Source: CALMFG01 sp963666035
Lineage (GTDB): Bacteria; Bacillota; Clostridia; Christensenellales; CALMFG01
Direction: 5' to 3'
Length of the DNA: 64,000 nucleotides
Assembly: GCA_963666035.2 (NCBI GenBank)
Contig: CAXXJI010000004.1
Span: forward strand, 1 to 64,000
In this document: piece after piece, positions 8,350 to 17,100 of the stretch
Layout: the number at the start of each line of letters is the position of its first letter
How positions within the stretch are numbered: the stretch's first letter is position 1
The notes under the pieces: model-generated
Seen by the model: only the letters and a program-made list of their open reading frames with translations
What the model was told of the DNA's origin: nothing
Databases searched by the model: none
Program-made: the position numbers and the translations under genes

Positions 8350-9075
8350 ATGGAAATCACTTATTTGGACAATTCAGGATTTTACGTTGCGCTTGCAAAC
8401 ACCACACTGGTGTTTGATTATTATAATGCGCATACCGACGGACCCAAAACGCTGGACAGCGGTCTTGTGACGCAGGAGGAGATAACAAGACCCGGCAGCA
8501 CCTATGTGTTTGTCTCGCACAACCACTATGACCATTACAACACGGACATTCTGACATGGCAAAAACACAACCCAAGGATACGTTACATTTTTGACAGCGG
8601 TATTGAGAGCAAAAGCGATCATATCATTCATTTAAACGAGGGCGATGAATACCGAGACGAAGGCATTGCAGTCAAAGCCTTTGGTTCGACGGACATCGGA
8701 ATATCCTTCTTGGTTCGCGCTGAGGGGAAAACCATCTTTCACGCAGGCGATTTGAATTTCTGGCATTGGCAGGAAGAGGCTAACGCCGCTTTTGTCGCCA
8801 AAGCCGAACGGGATTTCATGGCCGTTTTAAATGCGCTGAAGGATGAAGATGAAGTGATTGATTTGATGTTCTTCCCATGCGATTACCGCATGGGGGAGAA
8901 CGGGGACGCAGGCGCGCGGCGTATGATTGAGATGCTGGCCCCTTCGGTCTTTGTGCCCATGCATTTTCAAAACCGATTTGACAAGCTGCAGGTATTCAAA
9001 GAAAAGTATGAAAACAAGGATACGGCTATTTGGGCAATCCCGCGGCGCGGCGCCCAAATGAGTCTGGCTTTCTAA
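8350..9075 (+). CDS. MBL-fold metallo-hydrolase
   Basis: The start chosen is the ATG at 8350 (MEITYLDNSGFYVALANT), because this is where the beta-lactamase fold begins; an open frame extends upstream but encodes no domain. The protein is 241 residues. The metal-binding signature VSHNHYDHYN (H-x-H-x-D-H) lies near residue 57, HAGDLNFWHW supplies the next ligands, and MHFQNRF near residue 208 is the final histidine region. It resembles the UlaG-like/YcbX-type branch of the superfamily; substrate unknown. The ribosome-binding site is weak. A VOC gene follows 13 bp downstream. Confidence 0.85.
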   Translation: MEITYLDNSGFYVALANTTLVFDYYNAHTDGPKTLDSGLVTQEEITRPGSTYVFVSHNHYDHYNTDILTWQKHNPRIRYIFDSGIESKSDHIIHLNEGDEYRDEGIAVKAFGSTDIGISFLVRAEGKTIFHAGDLNFWHWQEEANAAFVAKAERDFMAVLNALKDEDEVIDLMFFPCDYRMGENGDAGARRMIEMLAPSVFVPMHFQNRFDKLQVFKEKYENKDTAIWAIPRRGAQMSLAF

Positions 9076-9088
9076 CCGAGGAGGGAAT

Positions 9089-9445
9089 ATGTTTAAAATT
9101 GACCATACGAATATCAATGTCATGGACATGGAAAAAAGTATTGACTTTTACAAACGGGCGTTTGATATGGAAGTGATCAAAACCGAAGAACCAACGAGCA
9201 AACGGTTTAAACTGGCGTTTTTAAAAGCTCCGAATTCAGATTACTTTATCGAGCTGACATGGCTGCGGGACCGTGCTGAGCCTTATGACCTTGGCAGCAA
9301 CGAAACGCACATTTGTTTTGAGGCGGAGGATTTTGAAGCCGCACATGAGAGACATCAGGCGATGAACTGCATTTGCTATGAAAATAAAGATATGGGAGTA
9401 TATTTCGTCGTCGATCCCGACGGCTACTGGATGGAAGTGAAATGA
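9089..9445 (+). CDS. VOC-family glyoxalase-like protein
   Basis: Protein of 118 residues starting MFKIDHTNINVMDMEKSIDF, the standard vicinal-oxygen-chelate beta-alpha-beta opening, and ending VVDPDGYWMEVK with the terminal metal-ligand Glu. H6 and the internal E (FIELTW) are consistent with a lactoylglutathione-lyase-type metal site. Length matches a single-chain glyoxalase I-like enzyme. GAGGAGGG precedes the start, and the gene is probably cotranscribed with the metallo-hydrolase. Physiological substrate not known. Confidence 0.85.
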   Translation: MFKIDHTNINVMDMEKSIDFYKRAFDMEVIKTEEPTSKRFKLAFLKAPNSDYFIELTWLRDRAEPYDLGSNETHICFEAEDFEAAHERHQAMNCICYENKDMGVYFVVDPDGYWMEVK

Positions 9446-9489
9446 GATCAGCCAAGCGGGATTGAGAGAGACAAAGACAAGGAGAAAGA

Positions 9490-10653
9490 ATGGCAAAATC
9501 ATTTGACGAAATCAATGAAAAGATAAAAAAAGGGTCGGCGGTGGTTTTCACCGCCGAAGAGGTGGCGAAGCTTGCCAAAACGAAGAGCATTGAAGCACTG
9601 GCCGAAGAAGTGGACGTGGTGACCACAGCCACATTCAGCCCCATGTGTTCTTCGGGTGTGTTTTTGAACTTTGGGCACGCGGATCCGCCCATCAAGATGG
9701 CCGAGCTGGAACTCAACGGCGTTCCGGCATCCGGTGGATTGGCCGCTGTGGACACTTATTTAGGAGCAACCGAGCCTTCTTTTGACCGCGGCATCAATTA
9801 TGGCGGCGCGCATGTGATTGAGGATCTGCTGCGCGGCAACGCAGTGACGTTGAAAGCAAAAGGCTTTCCCACCGACTGCTATCCGCGAAAAGAAGTGACG
9901 GCCAAGGTGACGCTGGACAATCTCAACCAAGCGTACATGTTCAATCCACGGAACGCGTACCAGAATTATTCGGCGGCAACGAATTCCACGGATAAGAAAA
10001 AATTCACCTATATGGGCTGTGTGTTGCCTAATTTCGGCAATGTGATGTACGCCACATCCGGTCAGCTTTCTCCCTTATTAAAAGATCCCGAACTTCGCAC
10101 CATCGGCGTCGGCACCCGCATTTTCTTCGGCGGGGCGATAGGCTATGTGGCCTGGCAGGGCACACAGTCGGTGCGGGGATATGAGAAATTTGATGACGGC
10201 GCTGAGATGTACTCGGGCTATACGTTGGCGCTCATCGGCGACCTCAAACAGATGAGTCCCGAATTTATCCGTGCAGCCGTGATGGAAAGCTACGGCACGA
10301 CCATCTTTATCGGAATGGGTATCCCTATACCGGTTCTGGACGCGGATCTGATGGCCAAGCTCGCCAAAGGCGACGACGAGCTGTATACGCATATCTATGA
10401 TTATGGTTTGGGATTGCGCCAAAAGCCCACATTTCGACGTGTTTCCTACGCCGAGCTGAGAAGCGGCAGTGTGGAGCTGAACGGCAAAATGGTGAAAACC
10501 GCGTCGCTTTCCAGCATCAGCAAAGCAAGAACGATTGCAGAACGCATTAAAACGATGGTGCAAAAAGGCGAATTCATATTGACCCAGCCGGTGGCGCCTT
10601 TGCCAAAAAACGATACGTTTAAAACCATGACGATGATCGGAGGCGACAGATGA
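9490..10653 (+). CDS. COG1900/DUF39 L-aspartate semialdehyde sulfurtransferase (homocysteine biosynthesis)
   Basis: Protein of 387 residues matching the DUF39 homocysteine-biosynthesis family: VVTTATFSPMCSSGVFLNFGHADPPIKM-like N-terminal region (cysteine near residue 55), PTDCYPRKEVTAKV near residue 130 with a cysteine in the position family descriptions treat as catalytic, and glycine-rich GVGTRIFFGGAIGY. In methanogens this family, with its ferredoxin partner, converts aspartate semialdehyde and sulfide to homocysteine without an O-acyl-homoserine intermediate. The stop overlaps the next start (ATGA), so expression is coupled to the NIL/ferredoxin gene. The role is transferred from archaeal work; the bacterial reaction is inferred. 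Confidence 0.87.
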   Translation: MAKSFDEINEKIKKGSAVVFTAEEVAKLAKTKSIEALAEEVDVVTTATFSPMCSSGVFLNFGHADPPIKMAELELNGVPASGGLAAVDTYLGATEPSFDRGINYGGAHVIEDLLRGNAVTLKAKGFPTDCYPRKEVTAKVTLDNLNQAYMFNPRNAYQNYSAATNSTDKKKFTYMGCVLPNFGNVMYATSGQLSPLLKDPELRTIGVGTRIFFGGAIGYVAWQGTQSVRGYEKFDDGAEMYSGYTLALIGDLKQMSPEFIRAAVMESYGTTIFIGMGIPIPVLDADLMAKLAKGDDELYTHIYDYGLGLRQKPTFRRVSYAELRSGSVELNGKMVKTASLSSISKARTIAERIKTMVQKGEFILTQPVAPLPKNDTFKTMTMIGGDR

Positions 10654-11066
10654 TGAAAAAGAAAATCGCGCTTTTGTTTCCGCCTGAAATTGCGGACAAA
10701 CCGCTCATCACCGAGCTTGTCAAACATCATAATATCGTGGTCAATATACTAAAAGCCTCTATCTCGGGCGGTAAGCAGGGGAAAATGACGCTGGAACTTT
10801 CCGGAAAAGATGAGGATGTGGAAAAAGCGCTGGCTTATCTTGGGAAAGAGAATCTGGAAGTCATTATCTATACCGATTCGGTGATACGCTATGAGGAGAA
10901 GTGCGTGGAGTGCGGCGCTTGCGTGGGCGTGTGTCCATCCAAGGCGCTCACTATGAACGCGCCGAATTATCTCTTAAAGTTTGATATGGAACTCTGCCTT
11001 TTGTGCGGACATTGTGTGAAGGCTTGTCCGGTGCGGGCAATCACATTTTTCGATGACGACATGTGA
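10650..11066 (+). CDS. NIL domain plus 2x[4Fe-4S] ferredoxin, partner of the DUF39 sulfurtransferase
   Basis: Protein of 138 residues. Residues ~1-75 form a NIL domain (LLFPPEIADKPLITELVKH start), a ferredoxin-like fold also found in methionine ABC transporters. Residues ~83-135 carry two clusters, CVECGACVGVCP and CLLCGHCVKACP, both complete. This domain order is that of the archaeal partner of DUF39, thought to supply electrons or sulfur in homocysteine formation. It overlaps the genes on both sides by 4 bp, giving a tightly coupled three-gene operon. Confidence 0.88.
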   Translation: MMKKKIALLFPPEIADKPLITELVKHHNIVVNILKASISGGKQGKMTLELSGKDEDVEKALAYLGKENLEVIIYTDSVIRYEEKCVECGACVGVCPSKALTMNAPNYLLKFDMELCLLCGHCVKACPVRAITFFDDDM

Positions 11067-11812
11067 TGATGGATCGTTATTCTGACCGTGAAACCTACAG
11101 GAAACGAATCAATGCCAAGGATTTGGTCTTCTATCGGGTAAGCCATCGGGAGACCGATCTTTTTATTGGCTCAAAAATTGATTTGAGTGAACCCATATTA
11201 AAATCAATTAAAATTTTTCGAACCGAGCTGGATGAACATATTGAAAACAATCCTGAATTTCACAGTTCTTTAATACCTGTGGGGTATAATAGCCCTAACG
11301 ACGGTATGATTAAGCGCATGTGCGTTGCGGCCGAAAAAGCGGGCGTGGGGCCCATGGCCGCGGTGGCAGGGGCGTTTTGCCAAACGGCATTTGAAGCGGT
11401 GAAAGATTTAACGGATACGTTGATTGTGGAAAACGGCGGTGATCTCTTGATTTGGTCTAAATTGCCCAGGACGGTTGCGCTGTACGCCGGCGATTCGCCT
11501 TTGAGTATGAAGCTGGGGCTTTCGCTTAAATCGGCCGATCCGCCGCTGGGCATCTGTGCGTCGGCAGGCACCTTTGGACATTCACTCAGCTTTGGATACG
11601 CGGATATGGCGCTGTGCGTCAGCAGCGATGTACTGCTGGCCGATGCCTGTGCCACACGGCTTGGCAACATGGTGAAGCAAAAAAGTGATTTGAAACCGGC
11701 AGCAGAGAAAATTTTTTCGGTGCCGGGAATCATTGGTGCGGCGACGATAATGGGTGACGCCATGTCCGCTATCGGCGACATTGAACTGAAACCGATTGAT
11801 AATAGTTTATGA
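11063..11812 (+). CDS. UPF0280 (COG2122) sulfide-assimilation protein
   Basis: Protein of 249 residues with the family's central region KAGVGPMAAVAGAFCQTAFE, then LIVENGGDLLI, then ICASAGTFGHSLSFGYADM; it is full length. A Methanosarcina member of this family improves assimilation of sulfide into homocysteine. The start ATGATGG overlaps the ferredoxin stop. Its position directly after DUF39 and NIL/ferredoxin supports the same pathway here. The fold resembles ApbE-like flavin transferases but no such activity is claimed. Confidence 0.85.
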   Translation: MMMDRYSDRETYRKRINAKDLVFYRVSHRETDLFIGSKIDLSEPILKSIKIFRTELDEHIENNPEFHSSLIPVGYNSPNDGMIKRMCVAAEKAGVGPMAAVAGAFCQTAFEAVKDLTDTLIVENGGDLLIWSKLPRTVALYAGDSPLSMKLGLSLKSADPPLGICASAGTFGHSLSFGYADMALCVSSDVLLADACATRLGNMVKQKSDLKPAAEKIFSVPGIIGAATIMGDAMSAIGDIELKPIDNSL

Positions 11813-11939
11813 ATTATAAACGAAAATGATTTATTTTTCGGGATTGATTTGATAGAATATTTTTCGGAGCGATCTTTCGATTAACGCATTTTTAAGCGTT
11901 TGATAATACCGGAGAAACATTACATCTTAGGAGCGAAAC

Positions 11940-12326
11940 ATGTTCTTGCAGAAACTACAGCAATTTTTTTACGGTCGTAACGGCTCGGATCAACTCGGCC
12001 TTTTTATGATGGTGATATCCATTCCCATTGCGCTGATCAACCATCCTGTTTTTACGGTAATCAGTTGGCTCTTAATCGGCGTGGTCGTGTTTCGGATGCT
12101 GTCCAAAAATCTGGTTAAGCGCCGAAAAGAAAACCTTGCGTTTCTAAAAATATGGAATGCGGTAAAAAAACCTTTTAAAAAAGCAAAAGAACGGTATAAT
12201 GAAAGAAAGTTTTACAAGATTTTCCGTTGCCCGAAATGCAGACAGAAACTGCGTGTACCGCGGTACAAGGGCTCGGTGAAGGTGCGCTGCACCAAATGCG
12301 GCGACGTATTTATCCGTAAAACTTAA
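11940..12326 (+). CDS. Small membrane protein with C-terminal zinc ribbon
   Basis: Protein of 128 residues. Two close hydrophobic segments (residues ~22-55) are followed by a strongly basic linker (~58-95, Lys/Arg-rich). A C-terminal zinc ribbon then shows CPKCRQKLRVPRYKGSVKVR and CTKCG, giving two CxxC knuckles. A TTAGGAGCG site precedes the ATG. It lies upstream of DUF1858 and rubredoxin. No named family is recognised with confidence; the cytoplasmic zinc finger next to a membrane anchor could mediate a protein or nucleic-acid contact. Confidence 0.75.
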   Translation: MFLQKLQQFFYGRNGSDQLGLFMMVISIPIALINHPVFTVISWLLIGVVVFRMLSKNLVKRRKENLAFLKIWNAVKKPFKKAKERYNERKFYKIFRCPKCRQKLRVPRYKGSVKVRCTKCGDVFIRKT

Positions 12327-12364
12327 GACAAATTACAAAAGTTTGATAGAAGGAGAATGATAAT

Positions 12365-12562
12365 ATGCCTAACATTACAAAAGACATGACGATTAAACAG
12401 GTGATTGATATTGATATGGGATGTGCACCGGTTTTCTTCGATTTTGGCATGCATTGCATCGGCTGTCCGGTGTCTTCGGGCGAAACTTTGGAAGAAGCCT
12501 CGGCTGTGCACGGCGTCAGTGTGGATGAACTCGTCAAAAAACTGAACGAATATTTTGCTTAA
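12365..12562 (+). CDS. DUF1858 domain protein (hybrid-cluster-associated redox disulfide domain)
   Basis: Protein of 65 residues: ITKDMTIKQVIDIDMGCAPV, then MHCIGCPVSSGETLEEA, ending with VDELVKKLNEYF. The CxGC pair near residues 31-34 is the predicted redox disulfide. The family occurs alone or fused to hybrid-cluster and other redox proteins in anaerobes. A rubredoxin gene follows 39 bp downstream, suggesting joint expression in an oxygen- or NO-response or electron-transfer role (inference). Confidence 0.87.
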   Translation: MPNITKDMTIKQVIDIDMGCAPVFFDFGMHCIGCPVSSGETLEEASAVHGVSVDELVKKLNEYFA

Positions 12563-12601
12563 ACTATTAAGCATATTAAAAGATATTTTAAGGAGGAATC
12601 T

Positions 12602-12760
12602 ATGGACAAGTATGTATGCACCATCTGCGGTTATGTGTATGACCCGGAAGTCGGCGATCCTGATAATGGTGTTGCTCCGGGAACGCCTTTTAGCGAAATC
12701 AGTGAAGACTGGGTCTGCCCGCTCTGCGGCGCAAGCAAGGATGCGTTTGAGCTGGAATAG
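12602..12760 (+). CDS. Rubredoxin
   Basis: Protein of 52 residues. It has both iron-binding knuckles, YVCTICGYVYDP and WVCPLCGASKDAFE, giving a complete Fe(Cys)4 site. The spacing, acidic character and length are those of a typical clostridial rubredoxin. AAGGAGGAA precedes the ATG. It is the last gene before a terminator. Rubredoxins carry single electrons, often to rubrerythrin or superoxide reductase; neither is in the window. Confidence 0.95.
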   Translation: MDKYVCTICGYVYDPEVGDPDNGVAPGTPFSEISEDWVCPLCGASKDAFELE

Positions 12761-12773
12761 CTGAAAATAAAAA

Positions 12774-12800
12774 AGCGCTTTGAAACCAAAGCGTTTTTTT
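12774..12800. terminator. Bidirectional intrinsic terminator
   Basis: CGCTTTG-AAAC-CAAAGCG with flanking A and T tracts, between rubredoxin (+) and the hydrolase gene (-). Confidence 0.85.
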
Positions 12801-12813
12801 AATATCGTTTTTT

Positions 12814-13791
12814 TTAAGGGTTTGTGATATAGCATGCGGGTTCGGGTTCGGTTAGAATAATGGGGTCTATGCTATAACCGAATTCGCTTCGCAGACGCTC
12901 GGCTAAAATATCGACCTTATGCGCCAATATGGCTTTGTAAGCAAAAATGTCGGTCGATTGGTACATCAGCTTTAAGCGGCTGATATGTTCAATCAGCGCT
13001 TTGGCTTCCATCGGCATTTCAATCAAGGTGTTTTCATCAGCAAATAGCCCAGTCGCTTCAGCGGCGGTATGCAGTATGCCGTATGTTTCGTCGCCGACGA
13101 TGCCGTCCACGGTCAGGCTGTTTTTAGACTGAAAATCCTTGACGGCTTTATCGGTCATTTCACCGAAATAGCCGTCGGCTGTGATATCATAACCGAGAGA
13201 TACCAGCATCCTTTGAATGTCGATCACTTCGTCCGAAGGAACGATGCCGATACGCGGGGAATCGTACTCCCGGCTGTACATGGGCGCAGGAACATCTGTG
13301 CCGTTATACCGACCGTCCATTTTTTTAACGTAGATATAGTGATTGCCGATTTTTCCCCAAAATCTAACGGTGTCGGAAGCACTGCCGTTCCAGGTACTGC
13401 CGCCGTAGTTTCTGAAAAAGTAGGCGTTTTGCGGAACCACCCATTGCTCACCGTCCAAAACACGTCTGGCGGCCTCGTAAGAATCGGCGGTGGGTACACG
13501 TTTTGCATCGTATGCAAACTGCCCCGGTGCGGTGACGATTGAGATGATAGAAGAGTTATAGACGAACACACGGTTCATGATGACATTACCGACCGCGATT
13601 TTTCCGCTCATCCGTTCACCTCGTGCTTCACAGTCAATCGCTTTTGCCAAGGCTTCAAACTCTGCCGGGGTGTAGGCATAGGTATTGGTGGAATACGGCC
13701 AATAGTCATCGTCAGCCAGGGCTGTGATGCTAAAGCCAAATAGAATGAATGCCGCTAAACCAACGGCTAAAATAGACCGAAAACGAAGAAT
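12814..13791 (-). CDS. SleB-like cell wall hydrolase with peptidoglycan-binding domain; start codon unusual
   Basis: A Hydrolase_2 (SleB/CwlJ) domain begins AKAIDCEARGE, with GKIAVGNVIMNRV and APGQFAYDAKR; a PG_binding_1 domain follows (LVSLGYDITADGYFGEMTDKA). The nearest in-frame TTG (13650) would remove the export signal. Upstream the frame stays open and encodes LRFRSILAVGLAAFILFG then SITALA, a clear signal peptide, but with no ATG/GTG/TTG. An ATT at 13791-13789 sits 8 nt after GGGAGG and is the best start (325 residues). An indel near the start is the alternative. Members cleave peptidoglycan, often during spore germination. Domain order (hydrolase first) differs from classical SleB. Confidence 0.8.
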   Translation of the reverse strand: MLRFRSILAVGLAAFILFGFSITALADDDYWPYSTNTYAYTPAEFEALAKAIDCEARGERMSGKIAVGNVIMNRVFVYNSSIISIVTAPGQFAYDAKRVPTADSYEAARRVLDGEQWVVPQNAYFFRNYGGSTWNGSASDTVRFWGKIGNHYIYVKKMDGRYNGTDVPAPMYSREYDSPRIGIVPSDEVIDIQRMLVSLGYDITADGYFGEMTDKAVKDFQSKNSLTVDGIVGDETYGILHTAAEATGLFADENTLIEMPMEAKALIEHISRLKLMYQSTDIFAYKAILAHKVDILAERLRSEFGYSIDPIILTEPEPACYITNP

Positions 13792-14102
13792 AGCACTTAC
13801 CTCCCATGCAAGTTACAGTTTCTATCAAACATATTATATAACAAAAAAAGGCTTGTCAAAACAAAGAAAATATTGTTTACAGAACGTTTTACAAAGAATA
13901 TTTTAAATAAAATTGAGCAAAAAGCGCCTATTTTTTTACAAAATATCGAATTTACAGTTGTTTTTTTTTATACGTTTCTATATAATAATGTCGTATAATT
14001 ATGTATATGAGAGAAACGATATAGTTCCCATGCATAATTATCGTGCAGGATTTTAAGTGTATAAATCAAAATTTAAGTAAATTATGCATTTGGGGGTTAA
14101 AA
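13792..14102. other. AT-rich divergent intergenic region
   Basis: 311 bp between the minus-strand hydrolase and the plus-strand surface protein. It holds the hydrolase ribosome-binding site (GGGAGG complement near 13801) and a candidate plus promoter TTGTTT (13958-13963), 17 bp, TATAAT-like (13981-13986). No RNA gene is seen. Confidence 0.5.
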
Positions 14103-17100
14103 ATGAATAGTTTAACGAAACACAATACGAAGGTTGGCTTGTATGCATTTTTGGCGTTTGCGCTGATATGCCTGGCGGCCTTTTTGCCTATTACGGCGCA
14201 AGCGGTAGATTATACGGTTGGATCCGATGTCGCCAATGACTACGCGACCATACAGGATGCCATTGACGATGCGACAGTCGTGGACAACGACACGCTGATC
14301 CTGGCGGCGGAAACGTTTACGATCACTTCGCCGATTACCGTGGATAAAGCGTTGACGTTTCAAGGGACAGCCGGGACAACTCTGGTTCAAGCGGGTGCAG
14401 ATCTGACGTATATGTTCGATATTGCCGATACTGTATCGGGTGTGACCTTTACGGACTTAGAATTGGATGGCGCGAGCGGTACCTATAACGTCCAGCGTGG
14501 TATCAACGCCGCGGCACCGCTGACCATCAACAATGTCACGATCCAGAATATAGCCCATTCGTCAGCATCGGTGATTGGTCTTTATCTTTTGGATGATGCG
14601 ACTTTGACCGACCTGACCATGAGCAATATCGGGCGTTTCGGTATCTATGCCGATGCCACGGTAGCGGCAGCCGCAATCACCTTGGATATTGACGGTCTGG
14701 ATTTATACCGGTAAGGATTCACCGACGGGCATTGATTATGCGGTTGAGGTGATGAACGGCGTCCAGTTAACTATGACCAATTCGAGCATTATTGATTGCA
14801 GCGGAACACCGGATATTTATGCATCGGTTGCGGTAGTTGGGGCGACATCCAGCAGTGCACCGGCAACCACCAGCATCAATATTACCGATTCGACTTTCTC
14901 CAATAACTTTATCAATGTGGCGCTGGGTATGTCCGCCAGCGAAAACGGCACGACGGCTACAGTCTCGGGCTGCGATCTTGATATTGCTTCGGGCGGATAT
15001 CAGGTCGATACCTATTTCATCAGCCGCATTGGTATTTGAAGATAACTATTGGAACACAACGAGTGCAGCCGAAATTGAGAGCATGCCTCAACATTGTCGG
15101 TTCGGGCTCGGTGGGACTTTGTTCCCTATTATATGGATGCGGGAATGACAACGTCGTCCGCAGATTATCTGGAAGATTTGACTTTTTCAGCTGGAACGCT
15201 CGATTCGGACTTTGATTCCGGCGACTTAACCTATACTTTGACGGTGCCCTATGCAAGCACTTCAATCACTGTGACCCCCACAGCGTTTGACAGCGGGGCA
15301 ACCATTACGGTTGACGGAGATGCGGTGACCAGCGGTGCGGCTTCATCGGCAATCACGCTGGGCGCGGCGGGCAGCGATACGGCCATTTCTGTGGTCGTAA
15401 ACGGCACCACTACATACACCATCACCGCGCATCGCCAAACTTCCTATCGCTTGAGCGCATTGACAGTGGCGCAAGGCGGAGGCGGCAGTGCGATCACGCT
15501 GACACCGACGTTTAACTCGGATACTTATGCATATGAGTTTTGGGTGGAAGGCAGTTATACCACTGTGGATATTGCGGCCACGGCCGAGGATAGCGTTGGT
15601 GCGACGATCAGTGGAGAAACTGGCACGAGTCTGGCATTGACGGGTTCGCCTTTTACCATCACATGTGAATCTTCCGAAGGTGTGACGCAGGATTATGTGA
15701 TCACAGCTGTCTATCCCAGTTCAGATGCATCGCTTTCCGGTCTGCAGCTAAACGGCAGTACGGTGACGGGTTTTTACCCCCTCAACATATACCTATGCAC
15801 AGACCGTCAGCAATGCGATTTCATCAGCGGTTTTCACAGTGACCCCAACGGATTTCGGAGCAGCTTATACCATTAATGGCGCGGGCGCCGGCGGCATCTT
15901 ATGCGCTGGTCGTCGGTTCAAATGTCTTTACGATTCTGGTGACTGCGCAGGACGGTACCACCACACACACCTACACAGTGACAGTGACGCGTGAGGGCGG
16001 CGGGAAGCACCAGCACCAATGCTAACCTGTCTAATCTAACCGTCAATGGCTCGACCGTACTGTTCTTTGATCCGTCCATTACCGAGTATTTTGCCATCGT
16101 AGCGGCGGGTTCCACCACGGCAACGATTGGCGCGACCACCCAAGACGCAACGGCAACAGTAACTGGTACGGGAACCATTACCACTGAGTGCAATGGGCAT
16201 TACGACAGTAGATGTGGTGGTCACCGCGGGTGACGGCACCACGACAAAAACATATTCTGTCTTAATTTTGGAATCTGAACCGAGTGCGGATCTGGTCGAT
16301 CTTGCGATCGATGGTGAAAACCGTCACCGGATTTGCCTATGATACTTACAGCTATGCTGAAACGGGTCACTACATCGACCGTAACCATCAGTGCTATTGC
16401 GGCAGACAGTGGAGCGACGGTGACGGGTACAGGCACTAAGACATTGAGTGCTGGGGCGAATGTATTTACCATTTCGGTGACATCCTTCGGACGGAACCGA
16501 AACCAATAACTATATATTGACCATTACACGCGGCGGAAGCACGGATTCGTCCTTAAGCGATATCAAAGTAAACGGTGTATCTCTAACCGATTTTGATCCG
16601 GATAAAATCTATTATTACGGCTATGTCGATTATGATGATACCACAGCAGCCATAACAGCGACCGCAACAGTCAGCGGTGCAACGGTGACCGGTACTGGTA
16701 CATTTTCGGTCAACGCAGGTGAAAACCTGCATTACGTCACGGTAACGGCACCTGACGGTGTAACCAAAACATCATATCGCGTAACCATCGTCCGGCCGCT
16801 TTCCACATGGCCGCATCTTAAGAATTTAACACTTGATGGTATAACGATTGAGAATTTTGCATATCATAATTATGAATATGTGACCAAACTCGCATCAACC
16901 AAAACCAGTGTCACGATTGGCGCAACACCGTTTAATAGCTCAACCACCGTGACTGGTACAGGGTAACAAAACATTGGTGCGCGGCGGTAACGATTTTACG
17001 GTCCGCTGTGTTTCCACCAATGGAACGGTACGTAAGTACAATTTAACGATATTCCGGGGTTACCTCAGGGATGCGACATTGAAAAACATCACGATTGATG

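Noticed and set aside
14837..15148. Independent small genes within 14.7-18.1 kb
   Set aside because: These fragments join into a single protein after removal of one base per junction; none has its own ribosome-binding site.
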